A program made the position numbers and the translations under genes. From JAPLFM01 sp964650885 (GTDB taxonomy: Bacteria; Bacteroidota; Ignavibacteria; Kapaibacteriales; UBA2268): a DNA stretch of 42,522 nucleotides. The notes below the pieces were generated by a model, which saw only the letters and a program-made list of their open reading frames with translations, ran no database searches and was not told the DNA's origin. Location of the stretch: the NCBI GenBank assembly GCA_964650885.1, contig CAZYXG010000016.1, forward strand, positions 1 through 42,522, read 5' to 3'. This document shows, in pieces, positions 31,388 through 38,862 of the stretch; the stretch's first letter is position 1, and each line of letters starts with the position of its first letter.

Positions 31388-32014
31388 ATGAAAAAATTTT
31401 CACTATTATTTCTGCTTATTTTGATGATTACTATTAATGCTAATGCAAACGATGGCAGAACTACTTTGCTTAAAGGCACTGTGACAACCAGTGTTTCAGG
31501 TGAACCAATGAATATAGACATTGAATTCAAAGCAGATGCTTCACCCAAAATAAAAGTGCAAGCAATGCAAGGCAAATATGAACAAGCTCTTTCTACAAAC
31601 ACTAAATATCTTGTTACGTTTGTTTCAAAAGATGTGCTTAGAGAAGAAATCGAAATTAGAACTCAAGACCATAAAGATGCTTACAACGAACAAATAATGA
31701 ATTTCAAAGTTAAGAAAATTGAAAAAGGATTGGAAATCAAGAAATTCAATTTATTTGACAATTCCACGGCTACTATGTCCGCACAAGGTAAAAAGGGTTT
31801 AGACGATTTGAAAACACTAATTAGATTCAATCGTACGATAGAATTAGAGTTATTACTTGGCGAGGAGATGTTTGATATAAGATCACAAGCATTGAAAGAA
31901 TATATTGCGACTATGGGAGCTTACAGTACCAAAATAAGCATCAATCCAAAAAGCAATAGTTCACTTTCTGGATCGGAATGCTCTATAAAAGTTAGAACCG
32001 TAATAGCCAATTAA
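31388..32014 (+). CDS. Exported protein with a degenerate OmpA-like C-terminal domain
   Basis: The protein has a signal peptide (KKFSLLFLLILMITINANA). A beta-rich N-terminal part (LLKGTVTTSVSGEPMNIDI) resembles CNA-B/carboxypeptidase-regulatory folds. The C-terminal region follows the OmpA_C layout: FNLFDNSTATMSAQGKKGLD matches the usual FDFNSATLTPEGKAALD pattern and DIRSQALKEYIATMGAYSTK matches the RAxAVKxYLxxxG helix. However, the GHTD motif that binds peptidoglycan is missing (LLLGEEMFD instead). It may sit in the periplasm without binding the wall. The start is the ATG at 31388; earlier in-frame Mets would spoil the signal peptide. The stop overlaps the convergent TPR gene by 4 nt. Confidence 0.65.
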   Translation: MKKFSLLFLLILMITINANANDGRTTLLKGTVTTSVSGEPMNIDIEFKADASPKIKVQAMQGKYEQALSTNTKYLVTFVSKDVLREEIEIRTQDHKDAYNEQIMNFKVKKIEKGLEIKKFNLFDNSTATMSAQGKKGLDDLKTLIRFNRTIELELLLGEEMFDIRSQALKEYIATMGAYSTKISINPKSNSSLSGSECSIKVRTVIAN

Positions 32015-33321
32015 AATTCTGGTACTTTATCTACTTTATCGAACCAATCTCTAATTTTCTTAGTGATTACACTTGGCTTGCTTAATTTCAAGAATATATT
32101 GAAGTCTTTTGCAGCTTTTTCAATTTGATTTTCAGTTTTATAAGCTGTACCTCTATTCAAATAAACTTGAGGATTATCTGGCGATATTTCTATAGCTAAA
32201 GAAAAATCATCTAAAGCTTTTTGTGGGAACTTCATTTTAAGATATGCGTTCCCTCTTCCCACATAAGCTTGAGTGAATTTTACATCCACAGCAATAGCCT
32301 TGCTAAAGTCTCTAATCGCATCTTTATAGCGTTGCAAAGCAACATTAGCATTGCCTTTTCCAAAGTAAGCAGAGGTCATTCTTGGTTCCAAATCAATTGC
32401 CTGTTCATAATCGGCAAGTGCTTCTGTAAAGTTACGCATATTATAGTATGCATTAGCTCTATTGAAATAAATATTTGGCTGATTGGGATGAAGAGAAAGT
32501 GCAATTGAAAAGTCCTCAACCGCATCGGAATAGTTTTTAATAGCGTAGTTTGCAATTCCTCTATTGTTATGTACTTCGTGCATACCAGGTTTGAGCTTAA
32601 TAACCCTAGCAAAATCATCTCTTGCTTTTTGATATTCCTTCATTTTGCTATAAATCAAACCTCTATAATTTAAAGCAACTATAGAATTGGGATTAATTTG
32701 AATAGCTTTAGAATAATCAGAAAGTGCTTCTTTATATTGCAATAGATTTCCAAGAGCTATACCACGCGAAATAAATGCTCTCTCATGTTTAGGGTCAATC
32801 TGTACAACTTTTGTGTAATCTTGAATTGCGTCTTCATATTTCTTTAGCTCAAAATATTTATTAGCTCTGTTTAAATAAGCTAATATATAAGTTGGGTTCA
32901 GTTCAATACATTTGCTAAAATCTTCCATTGCTGCATCGTTATATTTGAGCATAGCTCTTGCCAGGCCACGCTTATAATATGCAAATGAGAATTCTTCATT
33001 TAACTCTATGGCATTTGTGAAGTCCATAATTGCTTTATCGAGCTGATTATCGTCGAAATGTAAACTGCCACGTCTGAAATGTGCAAACGAAAAATTTGGG
33101 TTGATTAAGATAGTATTGTTGTAATCATTCAGAGATTCTTGAAGCTTGCCAATTGTCTCATAAGCACTGCCTCTTTTGAAATAAGCAAACGCTGCACGTG
33201 GATTAATACTTATTGAACGGGTATAACATTCCAGAGCTTTATCAAAGTTTTCTTGCTTAATAAACTCATCACCTCTATCTAGCCAAAGTTCAGCTTCTTT
33301 TATGGTATTTTTGAGTGACAT
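32011..33321 (-). CDS. TPR-repeat protein
   Basis: The 436-residue protein consists almost wholly of about twelve tetratricopeptide repeats of 34 residues (for example FDKALECYTRSISINPRAAF, YKDAIRDFSKAIAVDVKF, PQKALDDFSLAIEISPDN). No signal peptide or catalytic domain is present, so it is a cytoplasmic scaffold for protein-protein contacts. The repeats are regular, with the usual Ala/Gly at position 8 and Pro near the end. The partner is unknown. Confidence 0.9.
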   Translation of the reverse strand: MSLKNTIKEAELWLDRGDEFIKQENFDKALECYTRSISINPRAAFAYFKRGSAYETIGKLQESLNDYNNTILINPNFSFAHFRRGSLHFDDNQLDKAIMDFTNAIELNEEFSFAYYKRGLARAMLKYNDAAMEDFSKCIELNPTYILAYLNRANKYFELKKYEDAIQDYTKVVQIDPKHERAFISRGIALGNLLQYKEALSDYSKAIQINPNSIVALNYRGLIYSKMKEYQKARDDFARVIKLKPGMHEVHNNRGIANYAIKNYSDAVEDFSIALSLHPNQPNIYFNRANAYYNMRNFTEALADYEQAIDLEPRMTSAYFGKGNANVALQRYKDAIRDFSKAIAVDVKFTQAYVGRGNAYLKMKFPQKALDDFSLAIEISPDNPQVYLNRGTAYKTENQIEKAAKDFNIFLKLSKPSVITKKIRDWFDKVDKVPEF

Positions 33322-33483
33322 AGTTTATATTCTCCGAATAGAATTAATTTTCTAATACATTTTCAATTTTATCGGCAAAACTAGTAGATAAATTTACTAA
33401 TTTTACCAAACTTACAAACGAAAATTACAATTTTGTAGTTTCATTTTGTCAACTATTAATACTTTTTCTTAGAATTAACATAA

Positions 33484-34032
33484 ATGAGTAAATCAATTTT
33501 GATACCAGTTTCGCAAGGAACTGAAGAAATGGAAGCCGTAATTATAGCAGATTTATTGCGTAGAGCTGGTCTGGATGTGATAATAGTCGGCGAATTCGAT
33601 ATTATTAAATGTAGCAACAATGTCCGAATCTTGCCAGATATTCTTATAGAAGAACTGGACATAAATGACGAGTTCGATGGAGTGATTATTCCAGGTGGTT
33701 CCACTGGAGTGAAAAATCTATCTGAAAATGAAGTTATCGTGGAATTGATTAAGCGACAATTCAAAAGTGACAGATTACTTGGAGCAATTTGTGCAGCACC
33801 ATTACTATTGGCTGAGCATAAAATTATTCCATTAACTACTGCCATAACATCGCACCCAAGCGTGAAAACACAGCTTATGGATTTTAATTATATGGATAAT
33901 CCAGTTGTTATAGATAAAAATTTAGTTACAAGCCGTGGAGCTGGGACTGCAATTCAGTTCGCACTTACAATTGTTGAGATACTCAAAGGGCAAGAAAAAG
34001 CAAATAAAGTGGCTGAAGCTATTGTGTTTTAA
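33484..34032 (+). CDS. DJ-1/PfpI family protein
   Basis: The 182-residue protein starts KSILIPVSQGTEEMEAVIIADLLRRAG, of which GTEEMEAV carries the Glu conserved in DJ-1, and has the nucleophile-elbow Cys in LLGAICAAPLLLAEH (about residue 103). It ends LVTSRGAGTAIQFALTIVE. This is the pattern of the DJ-1/YajL branch (4-methyl-5(b-hydroxyethyl)-thiazole-phosphate-like), linked to oxidative stress, chaperone and glyoxalase/deglycase activity. The substrate is not certain. Confidence 0.9.
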   Translation: MSKSILIPVSQGTEEMEAVIIADLLRRAGLDVIIVGEFDIIKCSNNVRILPDILIEELDINDEFDGVIIPGGSTGVKNLSENEVIVELIKRQFKSDRLLGAICAAPLLLAEHKIIPLTTAITSHPSVKTQLMDFNYMDNPVVIDKNLVTSRGAGTAIQFALTIVEILKGQEKANKVAEAIVF

Positions 34033-34051
34033 AATTTGATAAAAAGAAGAT

Positions 34052-34077
34052 TGTGTGCAATGTTGAAGTTGCACACA
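34052..34077. terminator. Terminator after the DJ-1 gene
   Basis: A perfect 9-bp stem (TGTGTGCAA/TTGCACACA) with an 8-nt loop is followed by TTTGCTTTTTT on the plus strand. It also lies just past the stop of the convergent regulator gene and may serve both. Confidence 0.85.
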
Positions 34078-34089
34078 TTTGCTTTTTTA

Positions 34090-34743
34090 TTAATCATCGA
34101 GCGATACATAGACATACTTAGCAGCATCTGGACCTATTTGCTGTTCTACTCCGCCAATATTCAATTTAATTGAGCCACCGAATTTATCTTGCCCAAGCAC
34201 CAGCATTTTCTTGAGTGGCGTTATGCCCAAGTCCGCCAAATAAATCAACAAATCCTGTTTATCTTTTTCAATTCGTGTTACTATAACCGCTATATTAGAG
34301 TCAATTGAAGTCAAACGAATATCATTTAGCTCAGCTATTTCGCCGTCTTTATTAGGTATTGGGTCGCCGTGTGGATCGAATGCTGGATTGCCAAGCATAT
34401 CAGCAATTTTATCCTCAAACTTTTTAGAAATGAAGTGTTCCAAATTGCAAGCTTCTTCATGTACTTCGTCCCAAGTATATTGCATCACTTCCACTAAGAA
34501 TGTTTCAAGCAGGCGATGTCTTCTCAAAACATTTAACGCTGCTTTATGTCCGTGTTCAGTTAGAATTACTTCCTTATGGGAATTATGGCTAACTAAATTA
34601 AGGGTAACAAGTCTATGCACCATTTTGGTAACTGAAGAAGGGGCAACCGATAGCTCCGAAGAAATATCGCTGATACTCACTTTACCTAAGGTTTCTAGCT
34701 TATAAATAGCTTTTAAGTAGTCTTCTATTGATTGTGTTAACAT
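34090..34743 (-). CDS. DtxR/MntR-family metal-dependent repressor
   Basis: The 217-residue regulator has the N-terminal winged helix (QSIEDYLKAIYKLE, SELSVAPSSVTKMVHRLV), the dimerisation/metal domain with EEACNLEHFISKKFEDKI (Cys, Glu and His of the primary site) and the DPHGDPIP segment, and a C-terminal FeoA/SH3-like domain (LADLGITPLKKMLVL). The Cys-x-x-Glu-His arrangement is DtxR/IdeR-like and suggests iron or manganese as co-repressor. It probably represses metal uptake; no target gene is adjacent. A fatty acid hydroxylase gene is divergent. Confidence 0.92.
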   Translation of the reverse strand: MLTQSIEDYLKAIYKLETLGKVSISDISSELSVAPSSVTKMVHRLVTLNLVSHNSHKEVILTEHGHKAALNVLRRHRLLETFLVEVMQYTWDEVHEEACNLEHFISKKFEDKIADMLGNPAFDPHGDPIPNKDGEIAELNDIRLTSIDSNIAVIVTRIEKDKQDLLIYLADLGITPLKKMLVLGQDKFGGSIKLNIGGVEQQIGPDAAKYVYVSLDD

Positions 34744-34827
34744 ATTTAGCTGTACCTAAAAATAATTTTGAACAAAATTAGAGAAATTTATTCTACTTTT
34801 CAAATGTAAATTTAAAATATTTTTTGA

Positions 34828-34835
34828 TAATTTTG
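34828..34835 (+). promoter_or_regulatory. Probable -7 element before the fatty acid hydroxylase gene
   Basis: TAATTTTG fits TAnnTTTG and would start transcription about 25 nt before the ATG at 34866. The -33 position (34805-34808, TGTA) is poor. Confidence 0.4.
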
Positions 34836-34865
34836 TCTTTGTGAATATTACTAACCAATTTTTTT

Positions 34866-35486
34866 ATGGTAAAACATTTTATATCTAATAAGGACAAAAG
34901 CGTCCGAATGTTTAAAAGTGATGTTATTGAATTTTTATCAAAAACTCATTGGACAATGCCAATAATAGCTTTTGTTCCAATCATTACTTTCTTACTTTTC
35001 AATTCACACTTAACTCTTTTGCTTACTTTGCTATTTATAGTAGCAGGTTTGTTCTTTTGGTCTTTTATCGAATATGTGCTTCATAGATTCGTTTTTCATT
35101 ATGAACCTAAAACTGATTTAGGCAAACGATTTCATTGGTTGTTCCATGGTGTGCATCACGATTACCCAAACGATTCATTTAGATTAGTTATGCCACCTGG
35201 TATAAGTTTGATACTTGGTTCAATGTTTTTTGCATTGTTCTATTTAGTTTTAGGCAAAAATAATTGTTATTCATTTGCCTCTGGGTTTTTTTCTGGCTAT
35301 TTGGTCTATGATATCAGCCATTATGCAATGCATCACTTCGCATTCAAAAATAAATTTATGATCCAACTAAAGAAACACCACATGAAGCATCATTTCCAAG
35401 AGCCAGAGCGAGGTTTCGGTGTGAGTAGCCCACTTTGGGACTATATATTCGACACATTATTCCAAAGCAAAAAGAAAGAATTTTAA
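34866..35486 (+). CDS. Membrane fatty acid hydroxylase (sterol desaturase superfamily)
   Basis: The 206-residue membrane protein has the eight-His di-iron pattern of the family: HRFVFHYEP, HWLFHGVHHDYPND, HYAMHHFAF and KKHHMKHHFQEPERGFGVS. Four hydrophobic segments flank these (IIAFVPIITFLLF, LLTLLFIVAGLFFWSFIEYV, ILGSMFFALFYLVLG, FASGFFSGYLVYD). The spacing is like yeast Scs7/FA2H, fatty acid 2-hydroxylases acting on sphingolipid acyl chains; FCB bacteria can make sphingolipids, so 2-hydroxylation of such lipids is a reasonable inference. It lacks the cytochrome b5 domain of Scs7. Confidence 0.88.
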   Translation: MVKHFISNKDKSVRMFKSDVIEFLSKTHWTMPIIAFVPIITFLLFNSHLTLLLTLLFIVAGLFFWSFIEYVLHRFVFHYEPKTDLGKRFHWLFHGVHHDYPNDSFRLVMPPGISLILGSMFFALFYLVLGKNNCYSFASGFFSGYLVYDISHYAMHHFAFKNKFMIQLKKHHMKHHFQEPERGFGVSSPLWDYIFDTLFQSKKKEF

Positions 35487-35525
35487 AGTTATTTTAAGTA
35501 TTTTTAGTCAGAAAACCATTTTTCT

Positions 35526-35557
35526 CTTGCATAGAATTTGAAAAACCCCTATTTTTG
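35526..35557 (+). promoter_or_regulatory. Probable promoter of tRNA-Thr
   Basis: CTTG (35526-35529), a 20-nt spacer and TATTTTTG (35550-35557) approximate TTTG-N20-TAnnTTTG with one mismatch. The -7 element ends 22 nt before the mature tRNA. Confidence 0.55.
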
Positions 35558-35579
35558 TATTCACTTTTTGAGTGCAGCT

Positions 35580-35652
35580 GCCGCTTTAGCTCAGCTGGTA
35601 GAGCAGCTGATTTGTAATCAGCAGGTCGTTGGTTCGAGTCCGACAAGCGGCT
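35580..35652 (+). tRNA. tRNA-Thr(TGT)
   Basis: A full cloverleaf can be folded: acceptor GCCGCTT/AAGCGGC, D arm GCTC..GAGC, anticodon stem GCTGA/TCAGC with loop TTTGTAA (anticodon TGT), T arm GTTGG TTCGAGT CCGAC, discriminator T. The 3' CCA is not encoded. A promoter-like sequence lies upstream and a strong terminator follows. Confidence 0.96.
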
Positions 35653-35661
35653 CTAAAGTGG

Positions 35662-35697
35662 AAAGCCCTTGAACACTACGTTTAAGGGCTTTTTTTT
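35662..35697 (+). terminator. Terminator after tRNA-Thr
   Basis: A stem AAAGCCCTT/AAGGGCTTT with a 13-nt loop ends in a run of nine T's, starting 10 nt past the tRNA 3' end. Confidence 0.9.
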
Positions 35698-35937
35698 GTC
35701 TAGTGTTTATTGGGTTTTGCGACGAAATTACTTTCGAATTCTCTAACGTCCTTAATTATCCTTAAATGTTTTTTATTTTGGGCACAAGAGTATTTAAGTT
35801 TCAAGTATATCTATCATTTTTGAAATTTCTTTTTTCAAATAATGATTTTGTGTCATCTTTATCTTTTATCCTCACAATTTGCATAAACTGTAAAACATTC
35901 ACATTCTTATCTAAAACATAATTCATATACATTTTTG
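35698..35937. other. Gene-free stretch between tRNA-Thr and the 185-bp repeat
   Basis: No supported gene. On the minus strand a short open stretch (MNYVLDKNVNVLQFMQIVR region, about 35800-35925) has no recognisable family or start signal. Degenerate DNA next to an element boundary. Confidence 0.4.
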
Positions 35938-36122
35938 AATGGGATGAGGTAGTACTTCTTATTAAAGACACAATATAAAATTGTATATTTGATATTATTG
36001 CAAAACTACTGTTTTGTTAAATACTTATGCCTGCTACATTTTGTTTGTCTTTTTTCAGAATTACCCAAATTAATAGAGAAAACAAAAAAGTTAGAATTGC
36101 AAAGAATTTCTCGAAGTTAGTT
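35938..36122. repeat. 185-bp perfect direct repeat, copy 1
   Basis: By eye identical over 185 bp to 37873-38057, same orientation, 1935 bp apart. It contains a detached copy of the last 35 codons of the membrane protein gene at 37952-38371 plus its downstream flank. An integrase gene is cut exactly at its right edge. Confidence 0.95.
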
Positions 36123-36350
36123 AATAGAGAAATCTATATTCGGAGTTTCTTTTTGAAAGATTTGGTTTGAATTATTCAAATAGTCAATATATGATTTTTC
36201 TAATACTTTTTCAACTACTTTCCTATTCTGCGGAGTGTCTAATAACCCAGTTGAATATTTTCTGCGGTCTTTATATCGGCGGAAGTAAAGGAAACTACCT
36301 GATTGTAGTTTCCTAACTATTATTGTTCCGCCGTGTGGAGATTTTGACAT
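36117..36350 (-). pseudogene. Tyrosine recombinase N-terminus, truncated at the repeat edge
   Basis: The 77-residue product (GGTIIVRKLQSGSFLYFRRY, then KDRRKYSTGLLDTPQNRKVV) matches the N-terminal arm-DNA-binding part of phage-type integrases common in Bacteroidota. Full proteins are about 350-420 residues; the core-binding and catalytic (R-H-R-Y) domains are absent. The frame crosses into the 185-bp repeat at 36122 and stops one codon later, so truncation coincides with the repeat junction. Confidence 0.72.
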
Positions 36351-36353
36351 AAT

Positions 36354-36509
36354 CTATTGAAATTCTGGGTAAAACTCTGGGGTAATCTTTTTTCTATTAT
36401 CTTTTTTTATTTCTTTAGGTTTGTAGGATTTTGATTTTAGGATTTTAACCTCAAATGTACCAATATTTGAGCGGTAGTTGTGATAAACTTTTATATTCTT
36501 CCCGCTCAT
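36354..36509 (-). CDS. Small basic protein of unknown function (51 residues)
   Basis: The frame encodes a Lys-rich peptide (MSGKNIKVYHNYRSNIG, then EVKILKSKSYKPKEIKK) ending 3 nt before the integrase-fragment ATG. It probably forms an operon with the integrase and could be an accessory DNA-binding factor such as an excisionase, but no family is recognised. Too short for certainty. Confidence 0.4.
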   Translation of the reverse strand: MSGKNIKVYHNYRSNIGTFEVKILKSKSYKPKEIKKDNRKKITPEFYPEFQ

Positions 36510-36531
36510 TCACTTATATCCTTATTCATTC

Positions 36532-37035
36532 TTAAAAATTATATTTCACACCTAATTGTAATGTTATATCACTAGGTTTAGTATTGGTTAAACTTAGCAA
36601 GTTCTTATAATCGTTACTTCTGGTTAGAATTATTGCATTTCCTATCTCAATTGCAATATGATTAGAAAGCAGTATATCCCAGCCGATATGTAATGAAGCA
36701 CCGTAAGAAGTAACACTTTTATTGCCGTCAATTGTGGAAACTTCTAATACTTGATTTGCTCCATACATCACACCAGCGTTTAAGTCGAGCCAAGATGCAA
36801 TATTTTTATTATAAACAACACCAAAATTAAAAACAATATCATCAACAAAATTATAGCCTGCACCAGCTTCAAATATAACGTTTTGGCTAAAGGTAGTCAT
36901 TTCTGTTTTTACACCAGCGATACCATATGGCTGTCCTATTCCTAAAGCAATTGATTTGTTTTGCCAAGTCTTTTCTTGACTGAATAGCGAAGTAGTTATT
37001 GCTATAAAAAGCATTAAAAAGGTAAGTTTTTTCAT
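36532..37035 (-). CDS. Outer-membrane beta-barrel protein
   Basis: The 167-residue product has a signal peptide (KKLTFLMLFIAITTSLFSQ) and alternating amphipathic strands (VIFEAGAGYNFVDDIVFNFG, LHIGWDILLSNHIAIEIGNA) ending LGVKYNF with the terminal Phe needed for Bam insertion. It fits a small 8-stranded barrel of the OmpW/PorT-like type. As cargo in a mobile remnant it could alter the cell surface; the role is unknown. Confidence 0.7.
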   Translation of the reverse strand: MKKLTFLMLFIAITTSLFSQEKTWQNKSIALGIGQPYGIAGVKTEMTTFSQNVIFEAGAGYNFVDDIVFNFGVVYNKNIASWLDLNAGVMYGANQVLEVSTIDGNKSVTSYGASLHIGWDILLSNHIAIEIGNAIILTRSNDYKNLLSLTNTKPSDITLQLGVKYNF

Positions 37036-37078
37036 TGGTAAACTCCAATTAATTGTTTAATATTGGCACAAAATATGC

Positions 37079-37513
37079 CTATTTCATTTTCCCTTTAACT
37101 ATATCTAACAGAATATCTCTTTCGGCTTCTGCTTTTATCTTGTCAATCATTAACTTTTCAATCTTATCTAGTAATGTTGCTATTTGGCTATCATCTTTAT
37201 TAACTTGTGATTTAAATTGGTTAAGCTCGTCTGCAAGTTCAAATATCTGAATGCGATTATACGCAATTTCATTTTCTTTAACTGCGAAAGTTCTTACAAT
37301 ATCTTTGTTCTCTAGCACATTTCCCAATAACCAGTTTAAATCTATTTTCTCTTTTATGATTATTGGGAGGATTTCCTGTATATCTACTCTATTCCTTTTT
37401 CGCCAAGAATACATCTTGTCAATTGAAATGTCTAATCTAATAGCCAATTCTTTATCTGTGGTTATCTTGTAATAATCCAACAACTTATCTAATATTTTGT
37501 GTGCGTTTTGCAA
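37079..37513 (-). CDS. Phage CI-like repressor with coiled-coil tail
   Basis: The first 65 residues match the phage CI repressor HTH family: ILDKLLDYYKITTDKELAIR, LDISIDKMYSWRKRN, and IIKEKIDLNWLLGN. The C-terminal half is a coiled coil (IQIFELADELNQFKSQV, IEKLMIDKIKAEAERDIL), probably for oligomerisation, and there is no S24 peptidase domain. The start is TTG at 37513: an in-frame stop lies upstream and the next Met would cut the helix-turn-helix. A perfect inverted repeat 21 nt upstream is its likely operator. Confidence 0.75.
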   Translation of the reverse strand: MQNAHKILDKLLDYYKITTDKELAIRLDISIDKMYSWRKRNRVDIQEILPIIIKEKIDLNWLLGNVLENKDIVRTFAVKENEIAYNRIQIFELADELNQFKSQVNKDDSQIATLLDKIEKLMIDKIKAEAERDILLDIVKGKMK

Positions 37514-37533
37514 ATTAAATAGATTAAAATGAT

Positions 37534-37554
37534 ATTAGATAATATTTATCTAAT
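37534..37554. promoter_or_regulatory. Operator-like perfect inverted repeat upstream of the CI-like gene
   Basis: ATTAGATAA-TAT-TTATCTAAT has 9-bp perfect arms around 3 nt. It lies 21 nt before the TTG start of the repressor gene, a natural place for autoregulation. Confidence 0.65.
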
Positions 37555-37762
37555 TTAGCATTAGTTAATAATGTGTAAATAACATAACTGCTTATTTCTA
37601 ATATAAACGGAATAGAATTGAATTAGTTAGTTTTATATGTCAACAAAAATAACAAATTTAACAATCTAATCTAGTGAAAGATTTACAAAATGCAGAAAAC
37701 CTACGAAAAGAATCTATAGCATTATAGATAGTGGAGTTTTCTCAATTTCTAAAGCAGTTAGA

Positions 37763-37819
37763 GTATGTCTTCCCCAGTCCGCCTTTTCCAGTGAAGAACA
37801 AATAGGTGGTTACTATTTC
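37763..37819 (-). pseudogene. ArsA-like ATPase N-terminal fragment
   Basis: The minus strand encodes YLFFTGKGGLGKT, the deviant Walker A of ArsA/anion-transporting ATPases, after which the frame is lost within a few codons; a neighbouring frame gives TLTALEIEKT. Only about 15-20 codons are recognisable, so this is a scrap of a gene inside the mobile remnant. Confidence 0.45.
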
Positions 37820-37872
37820 ATTTGTTTTATAACTTTATTGCTGTTTCATTGGAAATAATTATTCGATTTTTC

Positions 37873-38057
37873 AATGGGATGAGGTAGTACTTCTTATTAA
37901 AGACACAATATAAAATTGTATATTTGATATTATTGCAAAACTACTGTTTTGTTAAATACTTATGCCTGCTACATTTTGTTTGTCTTTTTTCAGAATTACC
38001 CAAATTAATAGAGAAAACAAAAAAGTTAGAATTGCAAAGAATTTCTCGAAGTTAGTT
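37873..38057. repeat. 185-bp perfect direct repeat, copy 2
   Basis: By eye identical to 35938-36122. This copy forms the natural 3' end of the membrane protein gene at 37952-38371 and 79 nt beyond its stop, so it is probably the original and the other the duplicate. Confidence 0.95.
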
Positions 38058-38371
38058 TTTGCAAAGATATTACCGATTGTATTAAGCAAAAATACAGATA
38101 AATAGAACCAAAGTATTACATTTAAGATTCTATCCGATATTCGCTGAGTGATTTTTTTATTTTTTAGAAATAAGACCACTATTAGTATCGAATTAATTAA
38201 AATTGATACGGCCTCAAAAACATACATTTGATTGTCATTTTCTAATCTACCACCCCAAGCAATATTATATGGAATAAGTTTAAATATAATGCAAAAGTGA
38301 AACAGCACAATAGCTGTTAATAATGTGCTTAGCAATCTATATGCTACTTGTTTTAATGTTAATGTATTCAT
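37952..38371 (-). CDS. Four-helix membrane protein of unknown function
   Basis: The 139-residue protein has four predicted membrane helices: LLSTLLTAIVLFHFCIIF, FEAVSILINSILIVVLFL, ILNVILWFYLSVFLLNTIG and FFAILTFLFSLLIWVILKK. A polar loop (AWGGRLENDNQMYVF) lies between the first two. It resembles small hypothetical membrane proteins of Bacteroidota. Its last 35 codons lie inside repeat copy 2, so the element boundary falls at the 3' end of this gene, a common integration target. Confidence 0.75.
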   Translation of the reverse strand: MNTLTLKQVAYRLLSTLLTAIVLFHFCIIFKLIPYNIAWGGRLENDNQMYVFEAVSILINSILIVVLFLKNKKITQRISDRILNVILWFYLSVFLLNTIGNIFAKTNFEKFFAILTFLFSLLIWVILKKDKQNVAGISI

Positions 38372-38380
38372 ATTATTTAT

Positions 38381-38630
38381 TTACTTGATTTCATTGCTTT
38401 TAATACTTTCAATGATTTATCTTTGGAAAGATTATCATATTCTCCACTGTGTACTGCAAATATTGCCATCTTTTCGTTTTGGTCGTTATGCACTCCCCAA
38501 CCATATCAAATTGAATATTTGCCACAGTTATTTTCTCACCCTTTACAGGTGGTATTTCTGCTAATTTCGTTGGGCAATCGACCGCAACTTCAATAAAAGT
38601 ATTTTTATAATTAGTTGTATGTATTTTCAT
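38381..38630 (-). pseudogene. DUF6157-family gene with internal deletion and frameshift
   Basis: The N-terminal part reads KIHTTNYKNTFIEVA and CPTKLAEIPPVKGEKIT; after QFDM the frame changes and the family C-terminus appears in another frame: YGWGVHNDQNEKMAIF, GEYDNLSKDKSLKVLKAMKS and a stop at 38381-38383. About 50-60 residues of the middle are missing. The join lies near GATATGG, where the two ends share bases, so a microhomology deletion is likely. Intact members are about 135 residues. Confidence 0.8.
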
Positions 38631-38862
38631 TTGTTTGTATTCATATTAAATTACACCTATTAATCGCCTAAAACTTACTTACAATATTTTAATCAATAAT
38701 TTTGGAAGAGTTTTTCTTAAATAACTTCTTACGTAAATTGTTATTTTTAGTTTCAATTTTCAATCTATCACTAAAGCTAATCCACAAATAAGTGAGTGAT
38801 TACCCGTCTTTTAATTTAGTTTATCGCATCAGTCAATTTATATTTAGGCAAGAATTAAACCT

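Larger units (their letters stand above)
36123..37872. mobile_element. 1.75-kb mobile-element remnant between 185-bp repeats
   Basis: The segment holds an integrase fragment, a 51-residue protein gene, an outer-membrane barrel gene, a CI-like repressor with operator-like palindrome, and an ArsA-like fragment. It is bounded by perfect 185-bp direct repeats derived from the 3' end of a membrane protein gene. This fits an integrated element that has lost most of its body, or a tandem duplication with deletions. No complete mobility gene remains. Confidence 0.7.

Noticed and set aside
35800..35925. A short minus-strand open stretch next to repeat copy 1.
   Set aside because: There is no start signal and no recognisable family, and it may be only chance in AT-rich DNA.
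35580..36122. The idea that tRNA-Thr is the attachment site of the mobile remnant.
   Set aside because: The 185-bp repeats do not contain any tRNA sequence; they come from the 3' end of a membrane protein gene.
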